From positions 1 through 46,122 of the forward strand of contig JANLTU010000113.1 of NCBI GenBank assembly GCA_031363085.1: 46,122 bases of DNA, read 5' to 3'. Within the stretch, counting starts at the first letter, position 1. The number at the start of each line of letters is the position of its first letter. Origin of the DNA: UBA6921 sp031363085 (GTDB lineage Bacteria > Pseudomonadota > Gammaproteobacteria > SG8-11). The position numbers and the translations under genes are program-made. This document shows positions 24,500 through 32,185 of the stretch, piece by piece. The notes under the pieces were generated by a model that worked only from the letters and a program-made list of their open reading frames with translations, was not told the origin of the DNA and searched no databases.

Positions 24500-26005
24500 A
24501 TGAAGGTTAACTTCAATCTGTTGGCGGCATACCGTTCGCGCCGCGTCTTGCGTGGCTTTCGCAAACCGGCGCGCTTCGATTACAACGCGGTCGTCATCGG
24601 CGGCGGCTCGGCGGGTCTGGTATCGGCATATATTTGCGCGGCACTCAAAGCCAAAGTGGCGCTGGTGGAAAAACACCGCATGGGCGGCGATTGCTTGAAC
24701 ACCGGCTGCGTGCCCAGCAAAGCGCTGATTCAGTCTGCCCGCATGCTCAGCTACGCGCGGCGCGCAGCCGAATTCGGTTTCAAGCGCAGCGACATTGAAT
24801 TCGAATTTTCCGAGGTGATGGAACGTGTGCAGCGTGTCATCCGCCAGATTACGCCGCACGATTCCGTCGAACGTTATAGCGGGCTGGGCGTGGAGTGCAT
24901 AACCGGCACTGCGCGCATCGTCTCCCCCCATGAGGTGCGCGTGGGCGAGCAGGTGTTGACCACGCGCAATATCATCGTCGCGACTGGAGCGCAGCCGAAT
25001 ATTCCCAACATCCCGGGACTGGCGCAGGTGCGTTACCGGACCAGCGACACCATCTGGGAGTTGCGCGAGCGTCCGCGTCGCTTGCTGGTATTGGGTGGCG
25101 GCCCGATTGGCTGTGAGTTGGCGCAGAGTTTTGCGCGCTTGGGTTCACAGGTGACCGTAGTGCAACGCGGCGGCCAATTGTTGCCGGCGGAAGATCCAGA
25201 CATTGCCGCGTTGGTATCGCAGCGTTTCGTCGACGAAGGCGTGCAGGTGTTGACAGGGCATAGCGCAGAGCGCTTCGAACGCGACGGCAACGACGCGGTG
25301 CTGGTGTGCTCCGGCAGCGGCGGATCACGGCGTGTCGCCTTCGACGTGGTGTTGTTGGCGCTCGGTCGTAAGGCCAATGTGGGCGGCTTTGGCCTCGAAG
25401 CACTCGGCGTGCATGCGGCCCCCGACGGCACGGTTGAGACCGATGCATTTTTGCGCACACGCATCCCGAATATTTACGCCTGTGGTGATGTGGCCGGACC
25501 CTACCAGTTTACCCACGCCGCCGCGCACCAAGCTTGGTATTGCGCAGTCAACGCGCTGTTTTCGCCGCTGAAAAAATTCCGTGCCGATTATCGCGTGATG
25601 CCGTGGGCGACCTTTACCGACCCTGAAGTGGCGCGTGTTGGCATTAACGAGCAGGACGCGCGCGTCAAGCGCATTGCGTACGAAGTCACGAGTTACAACC
25701 TCGACGATCTGGATCGCGCCATCACCGACGGCGAAGCGCACGGCAAGATCAAAGTGCTGACGCCGCCGGGCAGCGATAAAATCCTCGGCGTCACGATTGT
25801 CGGCAGCCACGCCGGTGAAATCATCGCCGAGTTCGTGAGCGCGATGAAGCACGGCATCGGCCTGAATAAAATCCTTGGTACCGTGCATATTTATCCGACC
25901 TACGCCGAAGCCAACAAATATCTGGCGGGAAACTGGAAGAAAGCGCATGCCCCTACCGGTGTGCTGCGCCTGTTGCAGCGCCTGCATGCGTGGCGACGGG
26001 GGTGA
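24500..26005 (+). CDS. MerA-like FAD-dependent pyridine nucleotide-disulfide oxidoreductase
   Basis: A 501-residue flavoprotein of the dihydrolipoamide dehydrogenase/mercuric reductase class. The FAD motif VIGGGSAG is at about 32-39, the redox-active disulfide GGDCLNTGCVPSK at 63-75, the NAD(P)H motif VLGGGPIG near 195, the second FAD motif YACGDVAG near 330, and the C-terminal HIYPTYAE dimer motif. It has neither the N-terminal HMA metal-binding domain nor the C-terminal Cys pair of mercuric reductase, so it is not a canonical MerA. An N-terminal basic stretch of about 25 residues precedes the FAD domain. Such proteins are often linked to TVP38 membrane proteins, and one is encoded at 20495. 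Electron acceptor unknown. Confidence 0.82.
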   Translation: MKVNFNLLAAYRSRRVLRGFRKPARFDYNAVVIGGGSAGLVSAYICAALKAKVALVEKHRMGGDCLNTGCVPSKALIQSARMLSYARRAAEFGFKRSDIEFEFSEVMERVQRVIRQITPHDSVERYSGLGVECITGTARIVSPHEVRVGEQVLTTRNIIVATGAQPNIPNIPGLAQVRYRTSDTIWELRERPRRLLVLGGGPIGCELAQSFARLGSQVTVVQRGGQLLPAEDPDIAALVSQRFVDEGVQVLTGHSAERFERDGNDAVLVCSGSGGSRRVAFDVVLLALGRKANVGGFGLEALGVHAAPDGTVETDAFLRTRIPNIYACGDVAGPYQFTHAAAHQAWYCAVNALFSPLKKFRADYRVMPWATFTDPEVARVGINEQDARVKRIAYEVTSYNLDDLDRAITDGEAHGKIKVLTPPGSDKILGVTIVGSHAGEIIAEFVSAMKHGIGLNKILGTVHIYPTYAEANKYLAGNWKKAHAPTGVLRLLQRLHAWRRG

Positions 26006-26009
26006 ACAA

Positions 26010-26081
26010 ATAATGTTGAATGTTTAATTTTGAATTTATGCGCGCGCTTTGTGCACACCTGAATTAAACCTTCAACATTAT
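26010..26081. repeat. 20-bp inverted repeat between convergent genes
   Basis: ATAATGTTGAATGTTTAATT at 26010-26029 is complementary to 26062-26081 with one mismatch, separated by 32 bp. It sits exactly between the convergent oxidoreductase and ycgR genes. The AT-rich arms fit a bidirectional terminator poorly because there is no GC-rich stem, and the symmetry might instead be a protein site or the ends of a small decayed element. Confidence 0.6.
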
Positions 26082-26085
26082 CTTG

Positions 26086-26820
26086 CTACGTCGCTTTGCG
26101 GCGTGCCTCGCGTTCCAGCATGGCGATGAAGCGATTGATGGTGCGTTCTTGCGCGGCGTTGAGTTTGGTAAAGCGTACGCCCAGCAAGGCTTGTTGATGG
26201 TTTTTTATGTTGATCATGTGGCGCGCTTCCAGCGCGCAGATAAGTTTTTCGCCATCGGGAAAGCGAATTTCGCATTCAGGAATCTGTTGTCCAGGCGGCG
26301 GCGTTTTTGGAATTGTGCGCGTGAACTTGATGCCCATGCCGCCGGTGGACAAGTTATACAGCTCGCCTTTGGCGTAATCACCGGGCCCGAACATCAATAT
26401 TACCGGAATGGTGTTGGCGCGTAACAGGCGCACGCGATGCGCCGAGCGGCGTTGAAAGTAGTGCAGCTCGTTTGGAAACTTGATTTTATAAAAGTTGAGG
26501 TCGGATTGTTTACCGACTTCCAGTAACTGCGCGTTGAAGCGGACGTCGACACCGTCGTAGACGCCGAACACGGTCAGCTTGCGCTGTGCCAGAAACAGCT
26601 TGTGGCCTTCCGCCGGATGCAGCTCGTCAATGGCGATCCAACGATGCGCGGCGTCAATCTCCATGATCATGCTGTTGAAGGTCGCCGTGGTGGTGGGCAC
26701 GTTGATCGACAGCAGTGCGCGGCTGGTTTGCACATGTTCGAGCAACGCGTGAATCTTCGCCGCTTCTGTGACGACTTCAAATTGCTGGTCGATGGGTGCG
26801 TCGGATGGTTCGGTGCGCAT
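26086..26820 (-). CDS. ycgR: YcgR-family PilZ flagellar brake protein
   Basis: A 244-residue c-di-GMP effector that slows the flagellar motor when the second messenger is bound. The N-terminal YcgR domain (about 10-115) is followed by a PilZ domain with the c-di-GMP motif RRSAHR (124-129, RxxxR) and NLSTGGMG (156-163, N/DxSxxG). Both motifs are intact, so nucleotide binding is expected. It is the last gene of the minus-strand flgA-flgM-flgN-ycgR group, 8 bp after flgN. Confidence 0.88.
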   Translation of the reverse strand: MRTEPSDAPIDQQFEVVTEAAKIHALLEHVQTSRALLSINVPTTTATFNSMIMEIDAAHRWIAIDELHPAEGHKLFLAQRKLTVFGVYDGVDVRFNAQLLEVGKQSDLNFYKIKFPNELHYFQRRSAHRVRLLRANTIPVILMFGPGDYAKGELYNLSTGGMGIKFTRTIPKTPPPGQQIPECEIRFPDGEKLICALEARHMINIKNHQQALLGVRFTKLNAAQERTINRFIAMLEREARRKAT

Positions 26821-26828
26821 GGGTGTTA

Positions 26829-27311
26829 TTACACCGTGGCAAGCTCCGCCGAGGTGGCACCGGGTTGCACGCGGCCGTCTGCGGCATAGGTTGATCCGGC
26901 GAGGGTGGTCTGGCCCATTAATATTCGCAGCACGCGCTCGGTATGTTTGCGCCGCGTGTCGACAATTTTACTGTTGATGGCATTTTGCCGATTACATGCG
27001 CCGACCAGCGATAAAACCTGCCGCCATTGCTGCGTAAGTTGCGAGCGCTGCGGTTCCGCCAGCGTCGTCAGCAATTGCGTTACCGCATGCGCTGAAAAAG
27101 TGATTTTTGCATTTGCAAACAGGGTGCGCAGTTCCTGATCCTGGGCTTCCAGCGTGGCGACCAGCCGCCCGCGTTCGGCGGTGCAATTCTCCAGCGCTTC
27201 GGGTTGTGCCTGCGCCAAGGTGGCCTGTTCTTCGCGCAGCAGGGCGAGGAAGCGGGTATAGACAGGGAGCTGGCGCGAGAGCAGGTGTAGCAGCGACAGA
27301 GCGAAATTCAT
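26829..27311 (-). CDS. flgN: Flagellar export chaperone FlgN
   Basis: About 160 residues, mostly helical, with the FlgN-typical C-terminal motif CNRQNAINSKIVDTRRKHTERVLRIL. FlgN keeps the hook-filament junction proteins FlgK and FlgL soluble and guides them to the export gate; both are encoded downstream in this window. I start it at the ATG at 27311; a GTG four codons upstream (27323) is possible. The gene follows flgM by 30 bp. Confidence 0.85.
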   Translation of the reverse strand: MNFALSLLHLLSRQLPVYTRFLALLREEQATLAQAQPEALENCTAERGRLVATLEAQDQELRTLFANAKITFSAHAVTQLLTTLAEPQRSQLTQQWRQVLSLVGACNRQNAINSKIVDTRRKHTERVLRILMGQTTLAGSTYAADGRVQPGATSAELATV

Positions 27312-27341
27312 GGCAGCACTCACTTTTAAAAAATCAGTAAC

Positions 27342-27656
27342 CTAACCCGGCAGTTGGGTTTCGAGGTGCAAAAACTTTGCCGCGACTCGGTCGGAGTTGA
27401 AGTCGTAGCTGCCATTGACCAGGGCTTGCTTCACGTGTTCCACGCGTTGCGTGTCGAGTACCGGCACCGTGCCCAGGCTATTTTCCAGGTGACGCAACTG
27501 CTGCGCGAAATCGCTCAGCGTGATGGTCTCGGCCGAATTCAGGCTGCCGGTTGCTTGCTGCGCCGGCGTGGGTTCAGTACGCGCCACCAATACGTTGGAG
27601 CTTGCGGGCTTGGTTTGTACACTCGACGCGGGTAAGCCGGTGATTTCGATTGCCAT
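27342..27656 (-). CDS. flgM: Anti-sigma-28 factor FlgM
   Basis: A 104-residue protein with a flexible N-terminus and the conserved C-terminal helices (RVEHVKQALVNGSYDFNSDRVAAKFL, residues about 70-95) that bind FliA. It holds sigma-28 inactive until the hook is finished and is then exported. Its gene has its own sigma-28-type promoter at 27692-27719, the usual autoregulated design. Confidence 0.88.
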   Translation of the reverse strand: MAIEITGLPASSVQTKPASSNVLVARTEPTPAQQATGSLNSAETITLSDFAQQLRHLENSLGTVPVLDTQRVEHVKQALVNGSYDFNSDRVAAKFLHLETQLPG

Positions 27657-27691
27657 TGCTACATTGCCTCAAGCGCGGGTTGGTTAATTCT

Positions 27692-27719
27692 TTATCGGGC
27701 GGCGCGCGCACCGACTTTA
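27692..27719 (-). promoter_or_regulatory. Sigma-28 (FliA) promoter for flgM
   Basis: On the minus strand TAAAGTCG (27712-27719) is followed by CCCGATAA (27692-27699), matching the FliA consensus TAAAGTTT / GCCGATAA. The gap is 12 bp, one more than the enterobacterial consensus. It lies between flgA and flgM, 36 bp before the flgM start. Confidence 0.75.
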
Positions 27720-27729
27720 GTGATCGGCT

Positions 27730-28425
27730 TCACATTTTCACCCGTACCGTTCCAGGCGCGGTCACAAAACCGTCGACAACCTTGCCCGATAACACATTGC
27801 GCACTTTAACGAGATCGTTTTCGGCGCCGTCGACCAGCGCTTCGCCTTGCGCACGCACCTGCAAACCGCCGCTGTCGACAAAAAGGGTCACGACTTGACC
27901 GCGTGCCACCCAGCGCGGTGCGCTCAGTTCGTTGGGCGATATAACCACGCCGGCGATTAACGAACGCTTAACGAGTTTGCCGACAAGCTGTTGCGCGTCG
28001 AAAAAATATCCGCTGCTCAAGCGGCTAACGTCCTGTTCACGCAAGACGATATCGCCGGGCTGGATGGCGCTGCCACGCACCAGCGTGTTAGCGAGCACGG
28101 CGATGCGGCGAAAAGCTTTAATTTGCAGTGAAAAATACACCGTCCAGCCACGCGTGTGGTTACAACGCACGCCCAGCGTGGTAGTACCCATCGGCCGATA
28201 ACCCGGCGGTGCAAAGACTTCAAGCACTTGAGCGCAGGCCGGCAAACGCAGCCGCGTATCGAGCGGATTCAGTACGATTTCATAGCGCGTGTGCGGATCG
28301 GCGTGCGCCATCACATAGTCGATGGCGGCGGATTGGATCGGCGCGAAGTTCTGCACTGCATCCGCTGCCCACAACGTGGCGCTCAAGGGTAGGAGCATCA
28401 TTCCGGCGGCAACGGCGATACGCAT
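27730..28425 (-). CDS. flgA: P-ring assembly chaperone FlgA
   Basis: A 231-residue periplasmic protein with a Sec signal peptide (cleavage after Trp-Ala-Ala near residue 21) and, from about residue 110, an SAF-type domain with the motif LVRGSAIQPGDIVLREQDVSRL. The C-terminal part is the FlgA chaperone domain. It helps FlgI assemble the P ring around the rod. Transcription probably starts at the sigma-54 motif at 28471-28486, divergent from cheV. Confidence 0.9.
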   Translation of the reverse strand: MRIAVAAGMMLLPLSATLWAADAVQNFAPIQSAAIDYVMAHADPHTRYEIVLNPLDTRLRLPACAQVLEVFAPPGYRPMGTTTLGVRCNHTRGWTVYFSLQIKAFRRIAVLANTLVRGSAIQPGDIVLREQDVSRLSSGYFFDAQQLVGKLVKRSLIAGVVISPNELSAPRWVARGQVVTLFVDSGGLQVRAQGEALVDGAENDLVKVRNVLSGKVVDGFVTAPGTVRVKM

Positions 28426-28470
28426 ATGAACGTTCTCATTCCAGATGAAAGACAGGATACGAAATGACTT

Positions 28471-28486
28471 AGCAAGTTGTGCGCCA
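28471..28486 (-). promoter_or_regulatory. Sigma-54 promoter for flgA
   Basis: On the minus strand TGGCGCACAACTTGCT fits the -24/-12 consensus TGGCACG-N4-TTGCW, with both the GG and GC doublets and the exact 15-bp register. It lies 46 bp upstream of the flgA start. A FleQ-like activator would be needed. Confidence 0.7.
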
Positions 28487-28509
28487 CGGGTTGCACAGCA
28501 CGGGTCAGC

Positions 28510-28536
28510 TCAAGTCAGCGGCTTGCTAGTCGATAA
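28510..28536 (+). promoter_or_regulatory. Sigma-28 promoter candidate for cheV-cheR
   Basis: TCAAGTCA, an 11-bp gap and GTCGATAA match the FliA pattern (7 of 8 in the -10 octamer, about 5 of 8 in the -35). It lies 37 bp upstream of the cheV start and runs divergently to the flgA promoter. Confidence 0.6.
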
Positions 28537-28573
28537 TTCAAAGAGTCTAGCGGGTACAGCGACAGGAACTTCT

Positions 28574-29524
28574 ATGGCAGGCGTGTTGGAGGGTGTAAAC
28601 CAGCGTACTCAACTGGTTGGAAATAATCGCATGGAGTTGCTGTTGTTCCGCTTGAGCGGCAAGTTGCGTTATGGCATCAATGTATTCAAAGTTCAAGAAG
28701 TCATGCAGTGCCCAAGATTGACACATATTCCGAACGCTCATCCAGTGGTGTGTGGGATTGCCAGCATTCGCGGTAAAACAATTTCGATCATCGACTTGGC
28801 CGCCGCCGTGGGGCAGGCTCCGCTGGAGCGCGTGGCGGAGCGCTTTGTAATCATCGCAGAATACAATCGATTCACCATCGGGTTTCTGGTGAGCAGCGTC
28901 GAGCGTATTGTAAATCTCGCCTGGAGTGAAATCATTTCGCCGCCCAAGGCATCCGGTCAGGAGCATTTTCTGACGGCAGTGACGCGCGTTGACGACGCGC
29001 TGGTGGAAATCCTCGACGTGGAAAAAGTTCTGGTGCAGGTGATCGGCGGGCGCGGCAGCCTGTCCGCGTCCCTCGTGTTGGAACAGCGCGCGCAGGTAAC
29101 AGTGCTGCGGCGCATCCTGGTGGTCGACGACTCCAGCGTGGCGCGCAACCAGATCAAGCGCATTCTCGATCACATCGGCATTACCGCCATCATCGCGGTG
29201 GACGGCAAGCAAGCCTGGGAATTGCTCAACACGATGGCCAACGCGCCCGCACCAGTGGCGCAGCAAATCGGCATGATCATTTGTGATGTCGAGATGCCCA
29301 ACATGGACGGTTACACGCTTACCTCACTGATCAAAAACGATCCGCGTTTTAACGGCTTGTACGTGTTACTGCACACCTCGCTCAGCGGCGTGTTCAATGG
29401 CGCAATGGTCGAGAAGGTCGGTGCGGATGCATTTGTACCCAAGTTCGAGCCCAACGAATTGGCCGCGAGTATTCTGCGGCGCTTTGAAGCACTGGACAAA
29501 AATGCCGGCGTCACATTGATGTAG
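28574..29524 (+). CDS. cheV: Chemotaxis coupling protein CheV (CheW-REC)
   Basis: A 316-residue protein with a CheW domain (about 15-160) and a C-terminal receiver domain (180-308). The acidic pocket is Asp185-Asp186, the phosphorylation site is Asp238 in IICDVEMPNMDG, and Lys290 is conserved. CheV couples chemoreceptors to CheA and adapts signalling by its own phosphorylation. I place the start at ATG 28574 because MAGVLEGVNQRTQLVG is the standard CheV N-terminus and AGGA lies six bases upstream; the open frame begins earlier at 28445 but that would overlap both promoters. cheR follows after 21 bp. Confidence 0.92.
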   Translation: MAGVLEGVNQRTQLVGNNRMELLLFRLSGKLRYGINVFKVQEVMQCPRLTHIPNAHPVVCGIASIRGKTISIIDLAAAVGQAPLERVAERFVIIAEYNRFTIGFLVSSVERIVNLAWSEIISPPKASGQEHFLTAVTRVDDALVEILDVEKVLVQVIGGRGSLSASLVLEQRAQVTVLRRILVVDDSSVARNQIKRILDHIGITAIIAVDGKQAWELLNTMANAPAPVAQQIGMIICDVEMPNMDGYTLTSLIKNDPRFNGLYVLLHTSLSGVFNGAMVEKVGADAFVPKFEPNELAASILRRFEALDKNAGVTLM

Positions 29525-29545
29525 AAACTCACAACAACCGACCCC

Positions 29546-30376
29546 GTGACCGACAACAACATCTCCAATGACGAGTATGCCGCGTTCCAGAAATTTCTGG
29601 AAAACGCGGTCGGCATTGTGTTGGGCGACAACAAGCACTATTTGGTCGCCAGTCGTTTGGGACGCTTGATGGCGGAGCGCGGCATAAAGTCGCTGACCGA
29701 GTTGTTGAATTTGTTGGCACGCGATGTACGGCTGCGCGAGCGCGTTATCGATGCGATGACCACCAATGAAACTTCCTGGTTTCGCGACGCGCACCCGTTC
29801 GAAGCTTTTAAAGGGCATATTCTTCCCGACCTCGCCAAGAACGTTGCCGGGCCGATCCGGGTCTGGTCCGCCGCCTGCTCGACCGGTCAGGAACCGTATT
29901 CGCTGAGTATGTGTGTGCAGGAATATCAGAGCAGCGCGCCGGGGCGTTTGCGCGGCGAGGTGGAAATCATCGCCACCGATATTTCGCCCACGGTGCTGGA
30001 AGAAGCTCGGGTCGGGGTGTACGACGCAATCGCGTTGGGGCGCGGTCTGGCGGCGGAGCGGCGCTCACGCTTCTTTCAAAAAAATGGTCAGCATCTTGAA
30101 GTGCGCAAGGAAATAAAAGCGCGCGTGAATTTTCGTTCCATCAATCTTTCGCAAAACTACGCGTCGCTCGGTAAATTCAACGTGATTTTATGCCGCAACG
30201 TGCTGATTTATTTTTCCACCGAGATGAAGCGCGATGTGTTGCAACGCATGGCCAATATTCTGCTGCCCGGCGGTTATCTACTGCTGGGAGGGTCCGAGTC
30301 CATGGCCAACTATTGCGATGCGTTTCAGATGGTGCGCGTCGCAAACGGCGTGATTTACCAGCTTAAAGCGCGTTGA
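29546..30376 (+). CDS. cheR: Chemoreceptor methyltransferase CheR
   Basis: A 276-residue SAM-dependent enzyme that methylates glutamates in chemoreceptors for adaptation. The N-terminal helical domain contains the TTNETSWFRD motif (about 71-80), and the SAM domain has SAACSTGQEPYSL (about 110-122), an ATDIS motif and the FNVILCRNVLIYF block. The start is a GTG with a poor ribosome binding site, so translation may be coupled to cheV. The cheV-cheR pair in front of flgB is the Pseudomonas/Vibrio order. Confidence 0.92.
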   Translation: MTDNNISNDEYAAFQKFLENAVGIVLGDNKHYLVASRLGRLMAERGIKSLTELLNLLARDVRLRERVIDAMTTNETSWFRDAHPFEAFKGHILPDLAKNVAGPIRVWSAACSTGQEPYSLSMCVQEYQSSAPGRLRGEVEIIATDISPTVLEEARVGVYDAIALGRGLAAERRSRFFQKNGQHLEVRKEIKARVNFRSINLSQNYASLGKFNVILCRNVLIYFSTEMKRDVLQRMANILLPGGYLLLGGSESMANYCDAFQMVRVANGVIYQLKAR

Positions 30377-30403
30377 TCGCGACTGCCAGTCGCTCCCACA
30401 TAG
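30375..30403 (-). repeat. REP-like element (copy A1)
   Basis: On the minus strand the unit reads GGAGCGACTGGCAGTCGC followed by GATC. It matches the units at 35908-35925 and 35929-35957. It begins at the cheR stop codon. Confidence 0.6.
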
Positions 30404-30440
30404 ATCAAAAGATCATTCCCGCAGTGTGCACCACGCAGTC

Positions 30441-30463
30441 GTAGGGGCACGATTCATCGCGCC
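30441..30463 (+). repeat. REP-like element (copy A2, variant)
   Basis: GTAGGGGCACGATTCATCGC is a variant of the same GTAGGAGCG...CGCG motif class seen in the other REP-like units of this window. Confidence 0.45.
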
Positions 30464-30489
30464 TTTTGCGCCCTTACACTTACCAAATT

Positions 30490-30515
30490 GGGAGCGCGGC
30501 CATCTTGGCCGCTTC
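30490..30515 (+). repeat. REP-like element (copy A3)
   Basis: GGGAGCGCGGCCATCTTGGC and the following bases contain the hairpin CGGCCA-TCT-TGGCCG. The same core recurs at 35847-35872. Confidence 0.6.
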
Positions 30516-30544
30516 AGTTGCGGGTGGGCGGCCCGTGTTTCCAG

Positions 30545-30563
30545 ATTGCCGCCTTGCGGCAAT
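30545..30563. repeat. Perfect 8-bp hairpin upstream of the flgB promoter
   Basis: ATTGCCGC and its complement flank a 3-nt loop. It lies 52 bp upstream of the sigma-54 motif. It could terminate read-through from cheR or be part of the adjacent REP cluster. Confidence 0.45.
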
Positions 30564-30614
30564 TCGTTTCCGCTTTGCAATAGAAAACTTACGAAAAACC
30601 CTGCGTAATCCATC

Positions 30615-30630
30615 TGGCACGCGGTTTGCT
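30615..30630 (+). promoter_or_regulatory. Sigma-54 promoter of the flgB operon
   Basis: TGGCACGCGGTTTGCT is a perfect match to the sigma-54 consensus TGGCACG-N4-TTGCW. It lies 38 bp before the flgB start and would make the hook-basal-body operon dependent on a FleQ-type activator. Confidence 0.9.
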
Positions 30631-30667
30631 GATGCGTTAGCTATTAACGACGCAGCAGGCGGCTCAC

Positions 30668-31069
30668 ATGGTCAACAAGCTCGACAATTACTTTGGTGTG
30701 CATGAACAAGCGCTGCGGGTGCGCTCAACGCGCGCGCAATTGCTGGCGCAAAACATCGCCAACGCCGACACCCCGCATTACAAAGCGCGCGACCTTGATT
30801 TCTCCGCAGCGCTCGCTGCGGCTGGTCAGGAATTAAACGCCACGCCCCTGCGTGTGACCGATGCGCGTCATATCGCCACAGTGGACAACGAACGCTTCGC
30901 AGCGAACATTCTGTTCCGCACGCCGAATGCGGCGTCGCTGGACGACAACAGCGTCGACAGCGAATTTGAGAAAAGCGAATTTGCGCGCAACGCGGTGGAG
31001 TACCAAGCGAGTTTGAAGTTCCTCGACGGAAAAATTCGCGGTCTGATGTTGGCCATCAAAGGAGAATAA
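30668..31069 (+). CDS. flgB: Flagellar proximal rod protein FlgB
   Basis: A 133-residue rod subunit. The N-terminal RAQLLAQNIANADTPHYKARD motif (about 22-42) and the C-terminal helix FARNAVEYQASLKFLDGKIRGLMLAIKGE are typical of FlgB. It forms the cell-proximal part of the rod with FlgC and FlgF after type III export. It is the first gene of the flgB-flgL series. Confidence 0.93.
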   Translation: MVNKLDNYFGVHEQALRVRSTRAQLLAQNIANADTPHYKARDLDFSAALAAAGQELNATPLRVTDARHIATVDNERFAANILFRTPNAASLDDNSVDSEFEKSEFARNAVEYQASLKFLDGKIRGLMLAIKGE

Positions 31070-31072
31070 TGC

Positions 31073-31486
31073 ATGTCACTGTTTCGCATTTTTGATATCG
31101 CCGCCTCGGGCATGAGTGCCCAGTCGATCCGCCTGAACACGGTAGCGAGCAATCTTGCCAACGCCGATAGCGTCAGCAGCAGCGAAGGCGGCACCTATCG
31201 CGCACGCCAGCCGGTGTTTGCCGCGACGCTCGACGATGTTTTTAACGAATCACCGGATGTAACAGTCAAGGTGCTCGGTATTGTCGAAAGCCAGGAACCG
31301 CTGCAACAGCGTTACGCGCCCAATCATCCGCTCGCCAATGCTGACGGCTACATCTTCATGCCAAATGTCAACACCGTGGAAGAAATGGCCAACATGATTT
31401 CAGCGTCGCGCTCCTATCAGGCCAACGTGGAAGTGGTGAACACCTCAAAACAGATGTTGATGCGCACTTTGTCGCTGGGCGATTAA
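31073..31486 (+). CDS. flgC: Flagellar proximal rod protein FlgC
   Basis: A 137-residue rod subunit beginning FRIFDIAASGMSAQSIRLN, with the SNLANADS motif and the C-terminal EEMANMISASRSYQANVEV helix shared by rod and hook proteins. AAGGAG lies upstream of its ATG. It follows flgB by 3 bp. Confidence 0.93.
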   Translation: MSLFRIFDIAASGMSAQSIRLNTVASNLANADSVSSSEGGTYRARQPVFAATLDDVFNESPDVTVKVLGIVESQEPLQQRYAPNHPLANADGYIFMPNVNTVEEMANMISASRSYQANVEVVNTSKQMLMRTLSLGD

Positions 31487-31504
31487 TCGTAAGGAGAGAA
31501 GCAA

Positions 31505-32185
31505 ATGACGACCGTGAATACCGATTTAGGCGCTGCCATCGACAAACTCGGCTTAGGCGCGCCGGCTGCCGGCATCAAGAAAAAGGAGCCGCTCGGGCAG
31601 GATGCGTTCCTGACGCTGATGATCACGCAATTAAGAAATCAAAACCCGCTGGAACCGCTGAAAAACCAGGAATTCGTGGCGCAATTGTCGCAGTTCACCA
31701 CCGCCTCAGGCGTGCAGGATCTGAAAAAATCCTTTGATTCGCTTGGCAGCTCATTGCAATCCAGTCAGGCGTTGCAAGCTTCCAGTCTGGTCGGGCGCAA
31801 GGTGCTGATCAATTCCGATCAAGGCTATCTGCCGCCCACCGGCAAAATGCAGGGCATCGTGGAGCTGCCAGACGCGGTCGGTAATTTACGCGTGAATATT
31901 TACAACGGTGTGGGCGAAGTGGTTCGCTCGGTTGAGCTTGGGCAGCAACAGGCCGGGCAGGTGGTCTATGAATGGGACGGTAAAGACAACGCCGGACGGG
32001 CGGTCGCAAGCGGCGTTTATCGCGTCACGGCCGACGCAAAACTCAAAGATAAAACTTACAACTTCGACACGTTGGCGATTGCACCGGTTGAAAGTGTCAC
32101 GATCGGGCGCAACGGGCAAGGTATGAGCCTGAGTGTCGGCATATTGGGGTCGGTGACACTTGGCGATGTACGGCAAATATTTTAG
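31505..32185 (+). CDS. flgD: Hook-capping protein FlgD
   Basis: A 226-residue scaffold that caps the growing hook and is discarded afterward. The conserved export/assembly segment LGQDAFLTLMITQLRNQNPLEP is at about 30-51, the central tudor/FnIII-like fold spans 90-200, and the FlgD signature DGKDNAGRAVASGVY is near 158-172. The protein ends in GDVRQIF. A second, slightly different copy of this ending lies in frame 28 bp downstream (see the repeat at 32163-32235). Confidence 0.92.
   Translation: MTTVNTDLGAAIDKLGLGAPAAGIKKKEPLGQDAFLTLMITQLRNQNPLEPLKNQEFVAQLSQFTTASGVQDLKKSFDSLGSSLQSSQALQASSLVGRKVLINSDQGYLPPTGKMQGIVELPDAVGNLRVNIYNGVGEVVRSVELGQQQAGQVVYEWDGKDNAGRAVASGVYRVTADAKLKDKTYNFDTLAIAPVESVTIGRNGQGMSLSVGILGSVTLGDVRQIF

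Noticed and set aside
21601..24500. Integron-like cassette array (several small unrelated genes with spacers of 70-134 bp)
   Set aside because: I looked for attC features (RYYYAAC and GTTRRRY ends with an imperfect palindrome) in the spacers near 22468-22601 and 23508-23578 and found no convincing pair; no integrase is present.
24500..26005. Mercuric reductase merA
   Set aside because: The overall fold matches, but the C-terminal Cys pair and the HMA domain needed for Hg(II) handling are absent, and no other mer genes are nearby.
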